Assembly (NCBI RefSeq): GCF_014648495.1
Contig: NZ_BMRF01000003.1
Span: 62,001 to 126,000 of the forward strand
Direction: 5' to 3'
DNA: 64,000 bases
Source: Actinomadura cremea
GTDB taxonomy: Bacteria > Actinomycetota > Actinomycetes > Streptosporangiales > Streptosporangiaceae
The translations under genes and the position numbers were made by a program. Below, piece by piece: positions 50,326-58,188 of the stretch; position 1 is the stretch's first letter, and every line of letters starts with the position of its first letter. A model generated the notes under the pieces. It did not search any database and was not told the DNA's origin. It worked only from the letters and a program-made list of their open reading frames with translations.

Positions 50326-50345
50326 CTGTCCAGACTACCGTTCAG
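50320..50345 (-). promoter_or_regulatory. Operator/promoter of the ALDH operon
   Basis: On the minus strand it reads CTGAAC, GGTA, GTCTGGACA, G, GTGTCC. The same pattern, with 21 of 26 identical bases, occurs at 52475-52500 in front of the TetR gene. GGACA-x-x-TGTCC is a near-palindrome. It covers the likely -10 box (TAGTCT) and the GTG start codon of ALDH. Confidence 0.72.
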
Positions 50346-50457
50346 GGGATGCCGGAAATCAAGACCCGAGACCCGGTCGAGATCGTTCGCCGGGGCGGTG
50401 CGTGGCCCGGATATGCCACGCTTAGGGCATCTGTCCCCACTTCGAGGAGAACACCCC

Positions 50458-51876
50458 GTGCGGCACGCCGAGACACCGGATCGCATCGGCCCGTACCGGG
50501 TCATGGACCGGCTCGGCGAGGGCGGCATGGGCACCGTCTACCTCGGTACGGACGAGTCCGGCCGCAAGGTCGCGATCAAGGTGATCCGGCGCGAGTACGC
50601 CGCCGATCCCCGGTACCGGGCCCGGTTCGAGGCCGAGGTCCGCGCCGCGCAGCGCGTCCGCCCCTTCTGCACGGCGCCCGTCCTGGACGCCGACCCGCGC
50701 GCCGACCCGCCGTACCTCGTCACCGAGTTCGTCAACGGCCAGAGCCTCGACGCCGCCGTCGCCGAGGGCGGTCCGCTGCGCGGCGCCGACCTGGAGGCCG
50801 TCGCGGTCGGCATCGCCACCGCGCTGACCGCCATCCACGACGCCGGCGTCGTCCACCGCGACCTCAAGCCCGCGAACGTGCTGCTGTCGACCTTCGGCCC
50901 CCGCGTGATCGACTTCGGTATCGCCCGCTCCCTCGACGGCACGCGGCTGACCGCGACCGGCGGCATCGTCGGCACCCCCGCGTTCATGGCCCCCGAGCAG
51001 CTCGACGCGCGGGGCGCGTCCCCCGCGTCGGACGTCTGGGCGTGGGGCGCCACCGTCGCGTTCGCCGCCAGGGGCGGCACGTGCTTCGCCGGGAACTCCC
51101 TCCCCGCGATCATCCACCAGATCATGAGCGCCGAACCGGACCTGAGCGGCCTGGACGGCTCGCTCCTGCGGGCCGTGCGCCGCGCGCTCGCGAAGGACCC
51201 GGCGCACCGGCCGTCCGCCCAGGAACTCCTCGACGGCCTGATCTCCAGCGGCGTCCGCGAGCATCCCGCCGAGCCGTCCGGCCGCACGCACGCGCCGTTC
51301 CAGGCGAGCACGAGCCCGTCGGCTGCGCGCCCCGACCACTACGCGCCGTCCGCGCCGAGCGGGTACGCGCCGGCGCAGCAGAGCACCCGCCCGCCGTCGC
51401 CGGGCCCCGCGCTCGCCGCCGGCGAGGCCGAGGCCCTCGTCGAGCGGCAGTACCGGCAGGCCGCCCAGGCCGGCGACCCGGCCGCGATGCGCAGCCTCGC
51501 GGCGCTGCTCGGCGGCCAGGGGCGGACGGCCGAGGCCGAGTCGTGGACCCGCTACGCCGACGCCGTCGCGACCCGTCCCGCGTCGCCCTACGGACCCCCG
51601 GCCCACCACGCGCCGCCGCCGGCGCGTCCCGGGGGGAAGCCGCCGCTCAACAGCTACGCGATCTACGCGCTGACGTTCGGGCTCGTCGGGCTCGTGACGT
51701 GCGGGCTCCCGTCCATCCCGGCCATCGTCGCCGGGCACCTGGCCTGGGGACGCGTGCGGCGCTCGGGCGAGCGCGGCCTCGGCCTCGCCCTCACCGGGAT
51801 CGCCCTCGGCTGGGTCATGGTCGCGTTCTGGCTGATCCTCCTGATCGGCATGCTGGCGCCCCCGGCGGGCGAGTAG
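50458..51876 (+). CDS. Serine/threonine protein kinase with C-terminal DUF4190 domain
   Basis: The 472-residue protein has a complete kinase domain (about 13-270): glycine loop LGEGGMGTVYLG, lysine VAIKVIRREY, catalytic loop VVHRDLKPANVLL, DFG in VIDFGIARS, and APEQLD. A proline-rich linker (about 280-320) and a short Sel1/TPR-like segment (YRQAAQAGDPAAMRSLAALL) follow. Two C-terminal helices (about 402-465) with the coupling loop AWGRVRRSGERGLGLALTG identify a DUF4190 membrane domain, so the kinase faces the cytoplasm and is membrane-bound. GTG 50458 follows GAGGAG. It is divergent from ALDH. Confidence 0.9.
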   Translation: MRHAETPDRIGPYRVMDRLGEGGMGTVYLGTDESGRKVAIKVIRREYAADPRYRARFEAEVRAAQRVRPFCTAPVLDADPRADPPYLVTEFVNGQSLDAAVAEGGPLRGADLEAVAVGIATALTAIHDAGVVHRDLKPANVLLSTFGPRVIDFGIARSLDGTRLTATGGIVGTPAFMAPEQLDARGASPASDVWAWGATVAFAARGGTCFAGNSLPAIIHQIMSAEPDLSGLDGSLLRAVRRALAKDPAHRPSAQELLDGLISSGVREHPAEPSGRTHAPFQASTSPSAARPDHYAPSAPSGYAPAQQSTRPPSPGPALAAGEAEALVERQYRQAAQAGDPAAMRSLAALLGGQGRTAEAESWTRYADAVATRPASPYGPPAHHAPPPARPGGKPPLNSYAIYALTFGLVGLVTCGLPSIPAIVAGHLAWGRVRRSGERGLGLALTGIALGWVMVAFWLILLIGMLAPPAGE

Positions 51877-51890
51877 CGGATAAATGGTTT

Positions 51891-51915
51891 GTGCCTCCGG
51901 CCCGCCGGATGGCAC
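51891..51915 (+). terminator. Hairpin after the kinase gene
   Basis: GTGCCTCCGGC and GCCGGA-T-GGCAC form an 11-base-pair stem with one bulge and a 2-base loop, 14 bases after the kinase stop codon. There is no T-tract. It may stop or slow transcription before the small ORF and tRNA array. Confidence 0.5.
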
Positions 51916-51974
51916 CGTAGACCACGTCAGCCCGTCGAAGACGGTGACGCGAGACCCCGAGAGGAGGACCGGCC

Positions 51975-52064
51975 ATGGCACTGGAGCAGCTCCGCTATCG
52001 ACTTGGCGACCATCGACTGCCCTCGGCGTCGTACGCCCGCCCCGGCCGGTATCCCGCCTCCTAG
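51975..52064 (+). CDS. 29-codon ORF heading the atypical tRNA array
   Basis: ATG 51975 follows a perfect Shine-Dalgarno sequence, GAGGAGG at 51961-51967, with 7-base spacing. The product has 29 residues, beginning MALEQLRYRLGDHRLP and ending in RPGRYPAS, with a positive charge. Seven of 29 codons end in A or T (GCA, TAT, CGA, CTT, CAT, CGA, TAT), far more than in the neighbouring genes. All its leucine codons (CTG, CTC, CTT, CTG) and tyrosine codons (TAT, TAC, TAT) could be read by the three tRNAs that follow (anticodons CAG, GAG, GUA). The peptide is not recognised. It could be a leader peptide or a precursor. Confidence 0.6.
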   Translation: MALEQLRYRLGDHRLPSASYARPGRYPAS

Positions 52065-52114
52065 GCACCCCCCCCGGCCGAGCCGCGCGAGCGACGCCTC
52101 CCCGCCCGACACGC

Positions 52115-52188
52115 GCGGCTCTACCCCAACCGGCAGAGGGGCCACTTTCAGGAAGTGGACGTTCCGGGTTCGAATCCCGGGAGCCGCA
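52115..52188 (+). tRNA. tRNA-like gene, anticodon CAG, short variable loop
   Basis: Acceptor GCGGCTC pairs perfectly with GAGCCGC; discriminator A; no encoded CCA. The D-stem is CCCC/GGGG and leaves no base between the D and anticodon stems. The anticodon stem CCACT/AGTGG closes the loop TTCAGGA (anticodon CAG, for CUG leucine). The variable loop has 5 bases, whereas bacterial tRNA-Leu has a long arm. The T-stem CCGGG/CCCGG and TTCGAAT loop are normal. It is therefore a class I body with a leucine anticodon. Confidence 0.8.
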
Positions 52189-52193
52189 CGCAC

Positions 52194-52266
52194 GCCTCCG
52201 TAGTCCAACGGCAGAGACGGCAGCATGAGGTGCTGTGCGATGGGGGTTCGAATCCCTCCGGAGGTA
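52194..52266 (+). tRNA. tRNA-like gene, anticodon GAG, short variable loop
   Basis: It starts 5 bases after the first tRNA. Acceptor GCCTCCG pairs with CGGAGGT (one G-U pair at the end); discriminator A; no CCA. The D-stem is GTC/GAC. The anticodon stem GCAGC/GCTGT encloses ATGAGGT (anticodon GAG, leucine CUC/CUU). The variable loop has 5 bases, again unlike true tRNA-Leu. The T-arm GGGGG-TTCGAAT-CCCTC is complete, with one G-U pair. Confidence 0.78.
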
Positions 52267-52308
52267 CGAACGCGGCCGCGTCCCCGCAGGGACGTCCGGT
52301 CCGCGCCC

Positions 52309-52391
52309 GGGGCGGCGCCGACGTAGGAGAGTCGGGCCTGCCTGTAAAGCAGGTGCCTCGTGCTGAGTGGGTTCGATTCCCACCCGCCCCA
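52309..52391 (+). tRNA. tRNA-like gene, anticodon GUA (tyrosine)
   Basis: Acceptor GGGGCGG pairs perfectly with CCGCCCC; discriminator A; no CCA. The D-stem CCGAC/GTCGG has 5 pairs, and positions 8-9 are CG rather than the usual T-purine. The anticodon stem CCTGC/GCAGG holds CTGTAAA (anticodon GUA). The variable region has 13 bases, with at most a 2-pair stem, so it is shorter and weaker than that of a normal class II tRNA-Tyr. The T-arm GTGGG-TTCGATT-CCCAC is normal. Confidence 0.78.
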
Positions 52392-52404
52392 CCCACCCCC
52401 GCCT

Positions 52405-52428
52405 CACCCGCACCTGCCCGAGCGGGTG
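52405..52428 (+). terminator. Hairpin after the tRNA array
   Basis: CACCCGC (52405-52411) pairs with GCGGGTG (52422-52428) around a 10-base loop, 14 bases after the third tRNA. No T-tract follows. It probably marks the end of the array transcript. Confidence 0.45.
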
Positions 52429-52474
52429 GCGGCCGACCCGGCCCCCAGCGGAGATGTTGCGGCGCGGTGCGTAG

Positions 52475-52500
52475 CTGAACTAATGTCTGGACACGTGTCC
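52475..52500 (+). promoter_or_regulatory. TetR operator shared with the ALDH operon
   Basis: It reads CTGAAC, TAAT, GTCTGGACA, C, GTGTCC and contains the perfect 12-base palindrome GGACACGTGTCC (52489-52500). Compared with 50320-50345 (minus strand), 21 of 26 bases agree, in the same position relative to a GTG start. It overlaps the start codons of the TetR gene. Confidence 0.75.
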
Positions 52501-53076
52501 GGGGAACAGCTGACGACCGAGCCCACCCGCCGCCGCCTCACCGAGCGGCAGGCCGACACGGTGCGGCGGCTGACCGACGCCGCCGTGGACGAGCTGCGCG
52601 AGACCGGCTACGAGGGGCTCACCGTCCGCAACGTCGCCCGCCGCGCCGGCGTCGCGCCCGCCACCGCCTACACCTACTTCGCCTCCAAGAACCACCTCAT
52701 CACCGAGGTGTTCTGGCGGCGGCTCGGCGCGCTGCCGCCCGTCGAGGCGGACGGCCCGCTGCGCGAGCGGGTGGTCGAGGTGCTGCGGGAGATCGCGCTG
52801 CTGGTCTCCGACGAGCCCGAGCTGGCGGCGGCCTGCACCACGGCGATGCTCGGCACCGACCCGGACGTCCGCGAGCTGCGGATCCGCATCGGCGTCGCCA
52901 TCCGCGAGCGGCTCACCGCCGCGCTGCGCGAGCACGCGGACGACACGACCCTCGGCGCGCTGGAACTGGCCTACTCCGGCGCGCTCCTGCACGCGGGAAT
53001 GGGCTACACGTCCTACTCCCGCATGGCCGACCGGCTCGCCGAGATGGCCGAGCTGATCCTGCCCGACCCCGAGTGA
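52483..53076 (+). CDS. TetR-family regulator of the P450/ALDH regulon
   Basis: The protein has up to 197 residues. The helix-turn-helix (about 15-65) contains TVRRLTDAAVDELRETGYEG, LTVRNVARRAGVAPATAYTY and FASKNHLITEVF. The rest is a helical ligand domain. The start may be ATG 52483 or GTG 52495; GTG matches exactly the position of the ALDH start within the shared operator, and neither has a ribosome site, so a leaderless mRNA is likely. The P450 gene begins 2 bases after its stop, so it is probably cotranscribed. It would repress itself, the P450 and the ALDH operon. Confidence 0.88.
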   Translation: MSGHVSGEQLTTEPTRRRLTERQADTVRRLTDAAVDELRETGYEGLTVRNVARRAGVAPATAYTYFASKNHLITEVFWRRLGALPPVEADGPLRERVVEVLREIALLVSDEPELAAACTTAMLGTDPDVRELRIRIGVAIRERLTAALREHADDTTLGALELAYSGALLHAGMGYTSYSRMADRLAEMAELILPDPE

Positions 53077-53077
53077 G

Positions 53078-54274
53078 GTGACGGCCGTGGCCGCGGTCTC
53101 CTACAGCCCCTTCGACTACGCCGTCCACGAGGACCCCTACCCCCTGTACGCGCGCCTCCGCGAGGAGGCGCCGCTCTACCGCAACGACGACCTCGGCTTC
53201 TGGGCGCTGTCCCGGCACGCCGACGTGGCCGCAGCGTTCCGCGACCACGCGGTGTTCTCCAGCTCGTACGGCGTCTCGGTCGAGCCGAGCGCGTGGGGGC
53301 CGAAGGCGCACAGGACGATGTCGTTCCTCGGCCTCGACCCGCCCCGGCACACCCGCATGCGGGCGCTCGTGTCCAAGGGCTTCACGCCCCGCCGCGTCAA
53401 GGAACTCGGGGACGGCATCCTGGCGCTGACGCGCCGGTACCTGGAGCCCGCGCTGGACGCGCGCGAGTTCGACTTCGTCGCCGACTTCGCCGGGCTCCTG
53501 CCGATGGACGTCATCTCGCAGATGATGGGCGTCCCGGAGGCCGACCGCGCTGAGGTCCGGCGCCTCGCGGACCTGGTCGTCCACCGGGAGGAGGGCCTCG
53601 ACGACGTCCCGCCCGCCGGGATGGAGGCCGCCCTCACCCTCGTCGCCTACTACCAGGACATGGTCGCGCAGCGCCGCCGCGCGCCCGCCGGGGACCTGAC
53701 GTCCGCGCTGCTGGACGCCGAGATCGACGGGGACCGGCTCGACGACGACGAGATCATCGCGTTCCTGTTCCTGATGGTGGTGGCGGGCAACGAGACCACG
53801 ACGAAGCTCCTCGCGAACGCCCTGTACTGGGGTTCGCGGAACCCGGAGCAGGTCGCCAAGCCGTTCGGCGACCCCGCCCGCGTGGACGACTGGGTCGAGG
53901 AGACGCTCCGCTACGACACGTCCAGCCAGATGCTCGCGCGGTACGTCGCGCAGGACGTCACCCTGCACGGGGTGCGGGTCCCGGAGGGCGACCGGATGCT
54001 CCTCCTCGTCGGCTCGGCCAACCGCGACCACCGCGCGTTCGACGACCCCGACGGCTACGACCTCGACCGCGACACCTCGAAGCTCGTCAGCTTCGGCGGC
54101 GGCCGGCACTTCTGCCTCGGCGCCGGGCTGGCCCGCCTCGAGGCCCGCATCGCGCTGACCGAGATCGTGCGGCGGGTCGCGTCCTACGAGGTCGACCACG
54201 CGGGCGCGCGACGCGTCCACTCGGCCAACGTGCGCGGCTTCGCGACGCTGCCGATCCGGGTGAAGGCGCGCTGA
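53078..54274 (+). CDS. Cytochrome P450
   Basis: The 398-residue protein is a complete bacterial class I P450: I-helix oxygen motif VVAGNETTTKLLANAL, ExxR in VEETLRYD, and the heme loop FGGGRHFCLGAGLAR with the cysteine ligand. It needs a ferredoxin and a reductase, not encoded nearby. It hydroxylates an unknown compound; the shared operator with ALDH/SDR/HIBADH-like/CMD suggests that the product is oxidised further by that operon. GTG 53078 is used; GTG 53087 is also possible. Confidence 0.93.
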   Translation: MTAVAAVSYSPFDYAVHEDPYPLYARLREEAPLYRNDDLGFWALSRHADVAAAFRDHAVFSSSYGVSVEPSAWGPKAHRTMSFLGLDPPRHTRMRALVSKGFTPRRVKELGDGILALTRRYLEPALDAREFDFVADFAGLLPMDVISQMMGVPEADRAEVRRLADLVVHREEGLDDVPPAGMEAALTLVAYYQDMVAQRRRAPAGDLTSALLDAEIDGDRLDDDEIIAFLFLMVVAGNETTTKLLANALYWGSRNPEQVAKPFGDPARVDDWVEETLRYDTSSQMLARYVAQDVTLHGVRVPEGDRMLLLVGSANRDHRAFDDPDGYDLDRDTSKLVSFGGGRHFCLGAGLARLEARIALTEIVRRVASYEVDHAGARRVHSANVRGFATLPIRVKAR

Positions 54275-54278
54275 CCGG

Positions 54279-54743
54279 TCAGATCTGGCCCTCGGGCTTC
54301 TGCGGGATCGTCGCCTGGATCGCCGGGGCGAGCTCGATGAGGACGTCGCCCGCCGGGTGGTACTCCGGCGGGACCGTCACCTCCACGTACGCCTGCCGCG
54401 CCACCGCCGTGAACGTGACCGGCGGTTCGCCGGGGGCGGGGAACCAGTCGACGCCGTTGATCGTGACGAGCTGCGACTCCGGCCGCAGCGCCGCCGGACG
54501 CGGCACTCCGCACCGCAACCCGATCGCGGGCGAGCCCCACGCCGCCGTCAGCGCCGACTCCGGCGAGGTGTCGCGCCGGTCCTGGCCGTGCAGCTTCTCC
54601 GGCAGCCGCAGCCCCTCGCAGAGCCGCTGCGTCGCGGGGTCCGGTCCGGGCGGCCCGATCCGCACCGCGCCGTCACCGCACGCCGCCGCCAGCACGGCCA
54701 CCAGGGCGAGGGCCACCGCCAACGCCCCCCGACGCCTTACCAT
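54279..54743 (-). CDS. DUF3515 lipoprotein
   Basis: The 154-residue protein has a lipoprotein signal (VRRRGALAVALALVAVLAAAC, cysteine at residue 22) and a DUF3515 domain: CEGLRLPEKLHG, SALTAAWGSPAIGLRCGVP, VNGVDW-like INGVDWFPAPGEPP and VEVTVPPEYHPAGDVLIELA. Function unknown; it is conserved beside ddl and thiL in actinomycetes. It is convergent with the P450 gene. Confidence 0.85.
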   Translation of the reverse strand: MVRRRGALAVALALVAVLAAACGDGAVRIGPPGPDPATQRLCEGLRLPEKLHGQDRRDTSPESALTAAWGSPAIGLRCGVPRPAALRPESQLVTINGVDWFPAPGEPPVTFTAVARQAYVEVTVPPEYHPAGDVLIELAPAIQATIPQKPEGQI

Positions 54744-54764
54744 CGACTGTCTTGCTCTCTCCGG

Positions 54765-54998
54765 TCAGATGTGCACGATCGGACAGGTCAGCGTCCGGGT
54801 GATGCCCTCGACGGTCTGGATCCGCGCGACGACGAGCTTGCCGAGTTCGTCCACGTCGTGCGCCTCGGCCCGGACGATCACGTCGTAGGGGCCGGTGACG
54901 TCCTCCGCGCGCGTGACGCCCGTCATGCCGGAGATCTGGCCCGCCACCTGGGCGGCCTTGCCGACTTCGGTCTGGATGAGGATGTAGGCCTGCACCAT
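54765..54998 (-). CDS. Lrp/AsnC ligand-binding-domain protein without DNA-binding domain
   Basis: The 77-residue protein consists only of the RAM/AsnC effector domain: MVQAYILIQTEVGKAAQVAG, VTRAEDVTGPYDVIVRAEAH and VEGITRTLTCPIVHI. Stand-alone copies bind amino acids or act as regulatory subunits. ATG 54998 follows GGGGAGGACGTG. It lies 21 bases upstream of the DUF3515 gene on the same strand and is divergent from thiL. Confidence 0.88.
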   Translation of the reverse strand: MVQAYILIQTEVGKAAQVAGQISGMTGVTRAEDVTGPYDVIVRAEAHDVDELGKLVVARIQTVEGITRTLTCPIVHI

Positions 54999-55115
54999 CA
55001 CGTCCTCCCCGGGGCGGAGAAAATGCCGTCGGACGGTTCACCGTATCGCGTTACCCGGTCCGGCGGGCGGTCGGGGCGGTACGAACCGGCGACCGGGCGG
55101 TGAAAACATGGTCCG

Positions 55116-56036
55116 ATGGCGACGATCGGGGAGTTGGGCGAGTTCGGGCTGATCGCGCGGCTGACGGAACGGCTGCCGCGGGGCCCGCAGGTGCGGCTCG
55201 GTCCCGGCGACGACGCGGCGGTGATCGCGGCGCCGGACGGGCGCGTGGTGGCCACCACCGACCTGCTCGTCGAGGGCCGGCACTTCCGCCGCGACTGGTC
55301 GGGCCCCTGCGACATCGGCCGCAAGGCCGCCGCGCAGAACCTCGCCGACGTCGCCGCGATGGGCGCCCGGCCCACCGCGCTCCTCGTGGGGTTCGCGGCG
55401 CCGCCCGGCACCGAGGCCGCGTGGGCGGACGGGCTGTACGCGGGCCTCGCCGCCGAGTGCGAGACCGCCGGGGCGTCCGTCGCCGGGGGAGACGTCGTGG
55501 CGGCCCCGCAGGTCATGCTGGCGATCACCGCGCTCGGCGACCTGGCCGGCGGGGCACCGCTGACCCGCGCCGGGGCGCGTCCCGGCGACGTCGTGGCCGT
55601 GCGGGGCCGGCTCGGCTTCGCCGCGGCGGGCCTGGAGCTGCTCACCGCCGGACGGGACGGTCCCGCGGAGGTGCTCGCGGCGCACCGGCGCCCGGAACCG
55701 CCGTACGCGGCCGGGCCGCAGGCGCGGGAGCTGGGCGCGACCGCCCTGCTGGACGTCAGCGACGGGCTCCTGCAGGACCTCGCGCACATCGCCGGGGCGA
55801 GCGGGGTGCGGATCGAGGTGGAGTCGGCGGCGGTCCCCGTCGCGGCCGTCCTCGGCCCGGACGGGTTGCGGCACGCGCTCACCGGTGGCGAGGACCACGC
55901 GTTCGCCGGGACGTTCCCGGCGGCGGTCGCGCTGCCGCCGTCCTGGACGCGTATCGGCACCGTGGCACACGGAACGGGCGTGCGAGTGGACGGGCGCGTT
56001 CCAGACGGCGGGGGATGGGACCATTTCCGCACGTGA
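55116..56036 (+). CDS. thiL: Thiamine-monophosphate kinase
   Basis: The 306-residue protein has the ThiL (PurM-fold) motifs: GEFGLIARLTERL, RLGPGDDAAVIAAPDG, TTDLLVEGRHFRRDW, AAQNLADVAAMGARPTALLV and LDVSDGLLQDLAHIA, plus GGEDHAF at the C-terminus. It phosphorylates thiamine phosphate to the diphosphate cofactor. ATG 55116. thiD lies two genes downstream. No TPP riboswitch was seen upstream. Confidence 0.94.
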   Translation: MATIGELGEFGLIARLTERLPRGPQVRLGPGDDAAVIAAPDGRVVATTDLLVEGRHFRRDWSGPCDIGRKAAAQNLADVAAMGARPTALLVGFAAPPGTEAAWADGLYAGLAAECETAGASVAGGDVVAAPQVMLAITALGDLAGGAPLTRAGARPGDVVAVRGRLGFAAAGLELLTAGRDGPAEVLAAHRRPEPPYAAGPQARELGATALLDVSDGLLQDLAHIAGASGVRIEVESAAVPVAAVLGPDGLRHALTGGEDHAFAGTFPAAVALPPSWTRIGTVAHGTGVRVDGRVPDGGGWDHFRT

Positions 56037-56137
56037 ACGGAGCTTTAGCTGCAATTAAGGAGTGCGGGGCGTTCGTCGGGCCGGTAGGCATATTTGGTGC
56101 CGGTTTGGTATACATCCCCTGACCGACGAGGAATGGA

Positions 56138-57031
56138 ATGGGACGACACTCCAAACCCGAGCAGCCCGAGGACGAACCCGGAACGAGCGCGCAGGCGCCG
56201 CCGGGGCGGTCCTTCGGTCCCTCCACCGGACCTCGCTACGACGGCTTCACCGGGCCGACCGACGATCAGGTGTTCGTGTCCCGTCCGGGGAACCACCGGC
56301 GGCCGTCCGCGCCGGGCCCCGAGCCCGAGTTCGGGCACGGGCGGGGACGCGAGCACGGCCCGGCCTTCGGCGGTCCCCACGCCGCCCCGCCGGGCGGACG
56401 TCCCATGGCGGCGCCCGGACACGGCTTCCCGCCGCCCGCGGGCGGGCCGCCCCCGCCGCCCGAGCCCGTCCCGGCGGACGCCGGGGCGCCGGACGAGTCG
56501 TCCGGGCCGCGCCGGGTCGCCCGGTTCGTCAGTTCGCTGCCGTTCCCGCTGATGCCGATCGTCGCGCTCGTGATCGCCGTCGGCATCGTGTCGTACGCGC
56601 TGAGCACGCAGCAGATCTCGCTCAACTTCGCCGGCGGGGCGCCGAAGAACCCCGAGGCCACCGCCAACGACAGCCAGGTGCTCCAGCACGGCCCCGGACA
56701 GCGCGACGACGCGGCGGGCGGGCGCCCGGACGGGCTCGTCGTCGCGTTCAGCGTCGCGTCCCGGGACGCCGACGGCTTCCGGGCCACCGCCACGATCGCC
56801 AACCGGGGGGACGCGCCGGTCGCCGAGTGGGCCCTCGCCTTCAAGATCCCGAACGCCGTGGTCGGCGAGGTGCAGGGCGCCACCGTCGCCGAGGTCGGGC
56901 GGCTCACGAAGGTGCACGGGACCACCGGGATCCCGGCGGGCGACACGGTGAAGATCGTCTTCACCGCGAACGGGACGCCCGCCAAGCCGTCCTACTGCGT
57001 GCTCAACGAACTGGCGTGCGCGCTCACCTGA
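56138..57031 (+). CDS. Membrane protein with C-terminal CBM2-like domain
   Basis: The 297-residue protein has a proline-rich cytoplasmic part (1-130, beginning [13 protein letters not shown], a start often seen in streptomycete membrane proteins), one membrane helix (about 138-160, [20 protein letters not shown]) and an outside domain (200-297). That domain, [20 protein letters not shown] and LAFKIPN, ending in two cysteines (YCVLNELAC), resembles a family-2 carbohydrate-binding fold, without clear surface tryptophans. Function unknown. It lies between thiL and thiD but is not coupled to them. Confidence 0.72.
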   Translation: MGRHSKPEQPEDEPGTSAQAPPGRSFGPSTGPRYDGFTGPTDDQVFVSRPGNHRRPSAPGPEPEFGHGRGREHGPAFGGPHAAPPGGRPMAAPGHGFPPPAGGPPPPPEPVPADAGAPDESSGPRRVARFVSSLPFPLMPIVALVIAVGIVSYALSTQQISLNFAGGAPKNPEATANDSQVLQHGPGQRDDAAGGRPDGLVVAFSVASRDADGFRATATIANRGDAPVAEWALAFKIPNAVVGEVQGATVAEVGRLTKVHGTTGIPAGDTVKIVFTANGTPAKPSYCVLNELACALT

Positions 57032-57085
57032 GCAGGGGCGCCGCGCGATAGGACGTTCCACGGCAAGCCGCAATAGGGTGGACGT

Positions 57086-57904
57086 ATGCCCCATGACGCG
57101 CCAGCCCCCCAGGCCCCGCCGCTCGTCCTCACCATCGCCGGTTCCGACTCCGGCGGCGGCGCCGGCATCCAGGCGGACCTCAAGACGATGCTCGCCCTCG
57201 GCGTGCACGGCATGAGCGTGATCGCCGCCGTCACCGCGCAGAACTCCCTCGGCGTCCAGGGCTACTGGGAACTGCCCGTGGAGGCCGTGCGCGCCCAGCT
57301 CGACTCCGTCCTGTCCGACATCGGGGTGCACGCCCTCAAGACCGGCATGCTCGCCTCCACGGTCCTCGTCGAGACGGTCGCCGAGACGCTCGCCGCGTCC
57401 GACGCCCCCTCCGTGGTCGACCCGGTCGGCGTCTCCAAGCACGGCGACTCGCTGCTCGCGCCCGAGGCCGTGGACGCCGTCCGCACGGCCCTGCTGCCCG
57501 CCGCGACCGTCGTCACCCCGAACCTCTTCGAGGTGGAGCAGCTCACCGGCGTCAAGGTCGTGGACGAGTCGGGGATGCGCGAGGCCGCCGAGGCGGTCAA
57601 GGCGCTCGGCCCGCGCTGGGTGCTGGTCAAGGGCGGCCACCTGCCCGGCGAACCCGCCGACCTGCTGTTCGACGGGGAGCACGAGCACCGGTTCGGCGCG
57701 CCGCGGCACGACAACCGGCACACCCACGGGACGGGCTGCACGCTCGCGTCCGCGATCGCCTCGCACCTGGCGCTGGGCGCGGACGTCCCCACGGCCGTGG
57801 CGCGCGCCAAGGAGTACGTGACGGGCGCCATCGCCGCGGGCTTCCCCCTCGGCGCCGGCATCGGCCCGGTCGACCACGACTGGATGCGGCGCCCCCGCAC
57901 CTGA
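57086..57904 (+). CDS. thiD: Hydroxymethylpyrimidine/phosphomethylpyrimidine kinase
   Basis: The 272-residue protein is a ribokinase-fold enzyme: [40 protein letters not shown], and the ATP/anion site [18 protein letters not shown]. It makes HMP-diphosphate for thiamine synthesis. ATG 57086. It is followed by two hairpins and the convergent rpmB gene. Confidence 0.95.
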   Translation: MPHDAPAPQAPPLVLTIAGSDSGGGAGIQADLKTMLALGVHGMSVIAAVTAQNSLGVQGYWELPVEAVRAQLDSVLSDIGVHALKTGMLASTVLVETVAETLAASDAPSVVDPVGVSKHGDSLLAPEAVDAVRTALLPAATVVTPNLFEVEQLTGVKVVDESGMREAAEAVKALGPRWVLVKGGHLPGEPADLLFDGEHEHRFGAPRHDNRHTHGTGCTLASAIASHLALGADVPTAVARAKEYVTGAIAAGFPLGAGIGPVDHDWMRRPRT

Positions 57905-57910
57905 ACGGAG

Positions 57911-57981
57911 CCCGGACCGTATGGTCGGTCCCGTCCGGGCATACGAAAAGTCGGCTCATCGGACGCTTCCGATGAGCCGAC
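57911..57981. terminator. Two hairpins between thiD and rpmB
   Basis: CCCGGAC/GTCCGGG (57911-57939) lies just after thiD. GTCGGCTCATCGG/CCGATGAGCCGAC (57950-57981) is a perfect 13-base-pair stem with a 6-base loop. On the minus strand TTTTCG follows the second hairpin, making it an intrinsic terminator for rpmB; the pair serves both converging genes. Confidence 0.88.
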
Positions 57982-57993
57982 CCGAACCCGCGG

Positions 57994-58188
57994 TCAGACC
58001 GTGGGCTTGACGATCTTGCCGGCCTTGATGCAGGACGTGCAGGCGTTGATCCGCTTCGTGCCACCGTTCACGACGGCGCGCACGCGCTGGATGTTGGGGT
58101 TCCAGCGGCGCGGGGTGCGGCGGTGCGAGTGGGAGACGCGCATGCCGAAACCGGGTCCCTTGCCGCAGACGTCGCAAACGGAAGCCAC
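57994..58188 (-). CDS. rpmB: 50S ribosomal protein L28
   Basis: The 64-residue protein is a zinc-type (C+) L28: SVCDVCGKGPGFGMRVSHSH, RRWNPNIQRVRA and NACTSCIKAGKIVK, with two CxxC pairs. GTG 58188 follows GGAG with a 6-base spacing. It is a single-gene unit ended by the intrinsic terminator at 57981-57950. Zinc-type ribosomal proteins often have zinc-independent copies elsewhere in actinomycetes. Confidence 0.95.
   Translation of the reverse strand: MASVCDVCGKGPGFGMRVSHSHRRTPRRWNPNIQRVRAVVNGGTKRINACTSCIKAGKIVKPTV

Noticed and set aside
52115-52391. Normal housekeeping tRNA-Leu and tRNA-Tyr genes
   Set aside because: The leucine-anticodon genes lack the long variable arm, and the tyrosine one has an almost unpaired variable region and unusual positions 8-9.
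52115-52391. Integration site with a mobile element next to the tRNAs
   Set aside because: No integrase, no excisionase and no direct copy of a tRNA end is seen within the window.
57032-57085. TPP riboswitch before thiD (or thiL)
   Set aside because: The conserved CUGAGA and following helices are absent, and the gap is too short.
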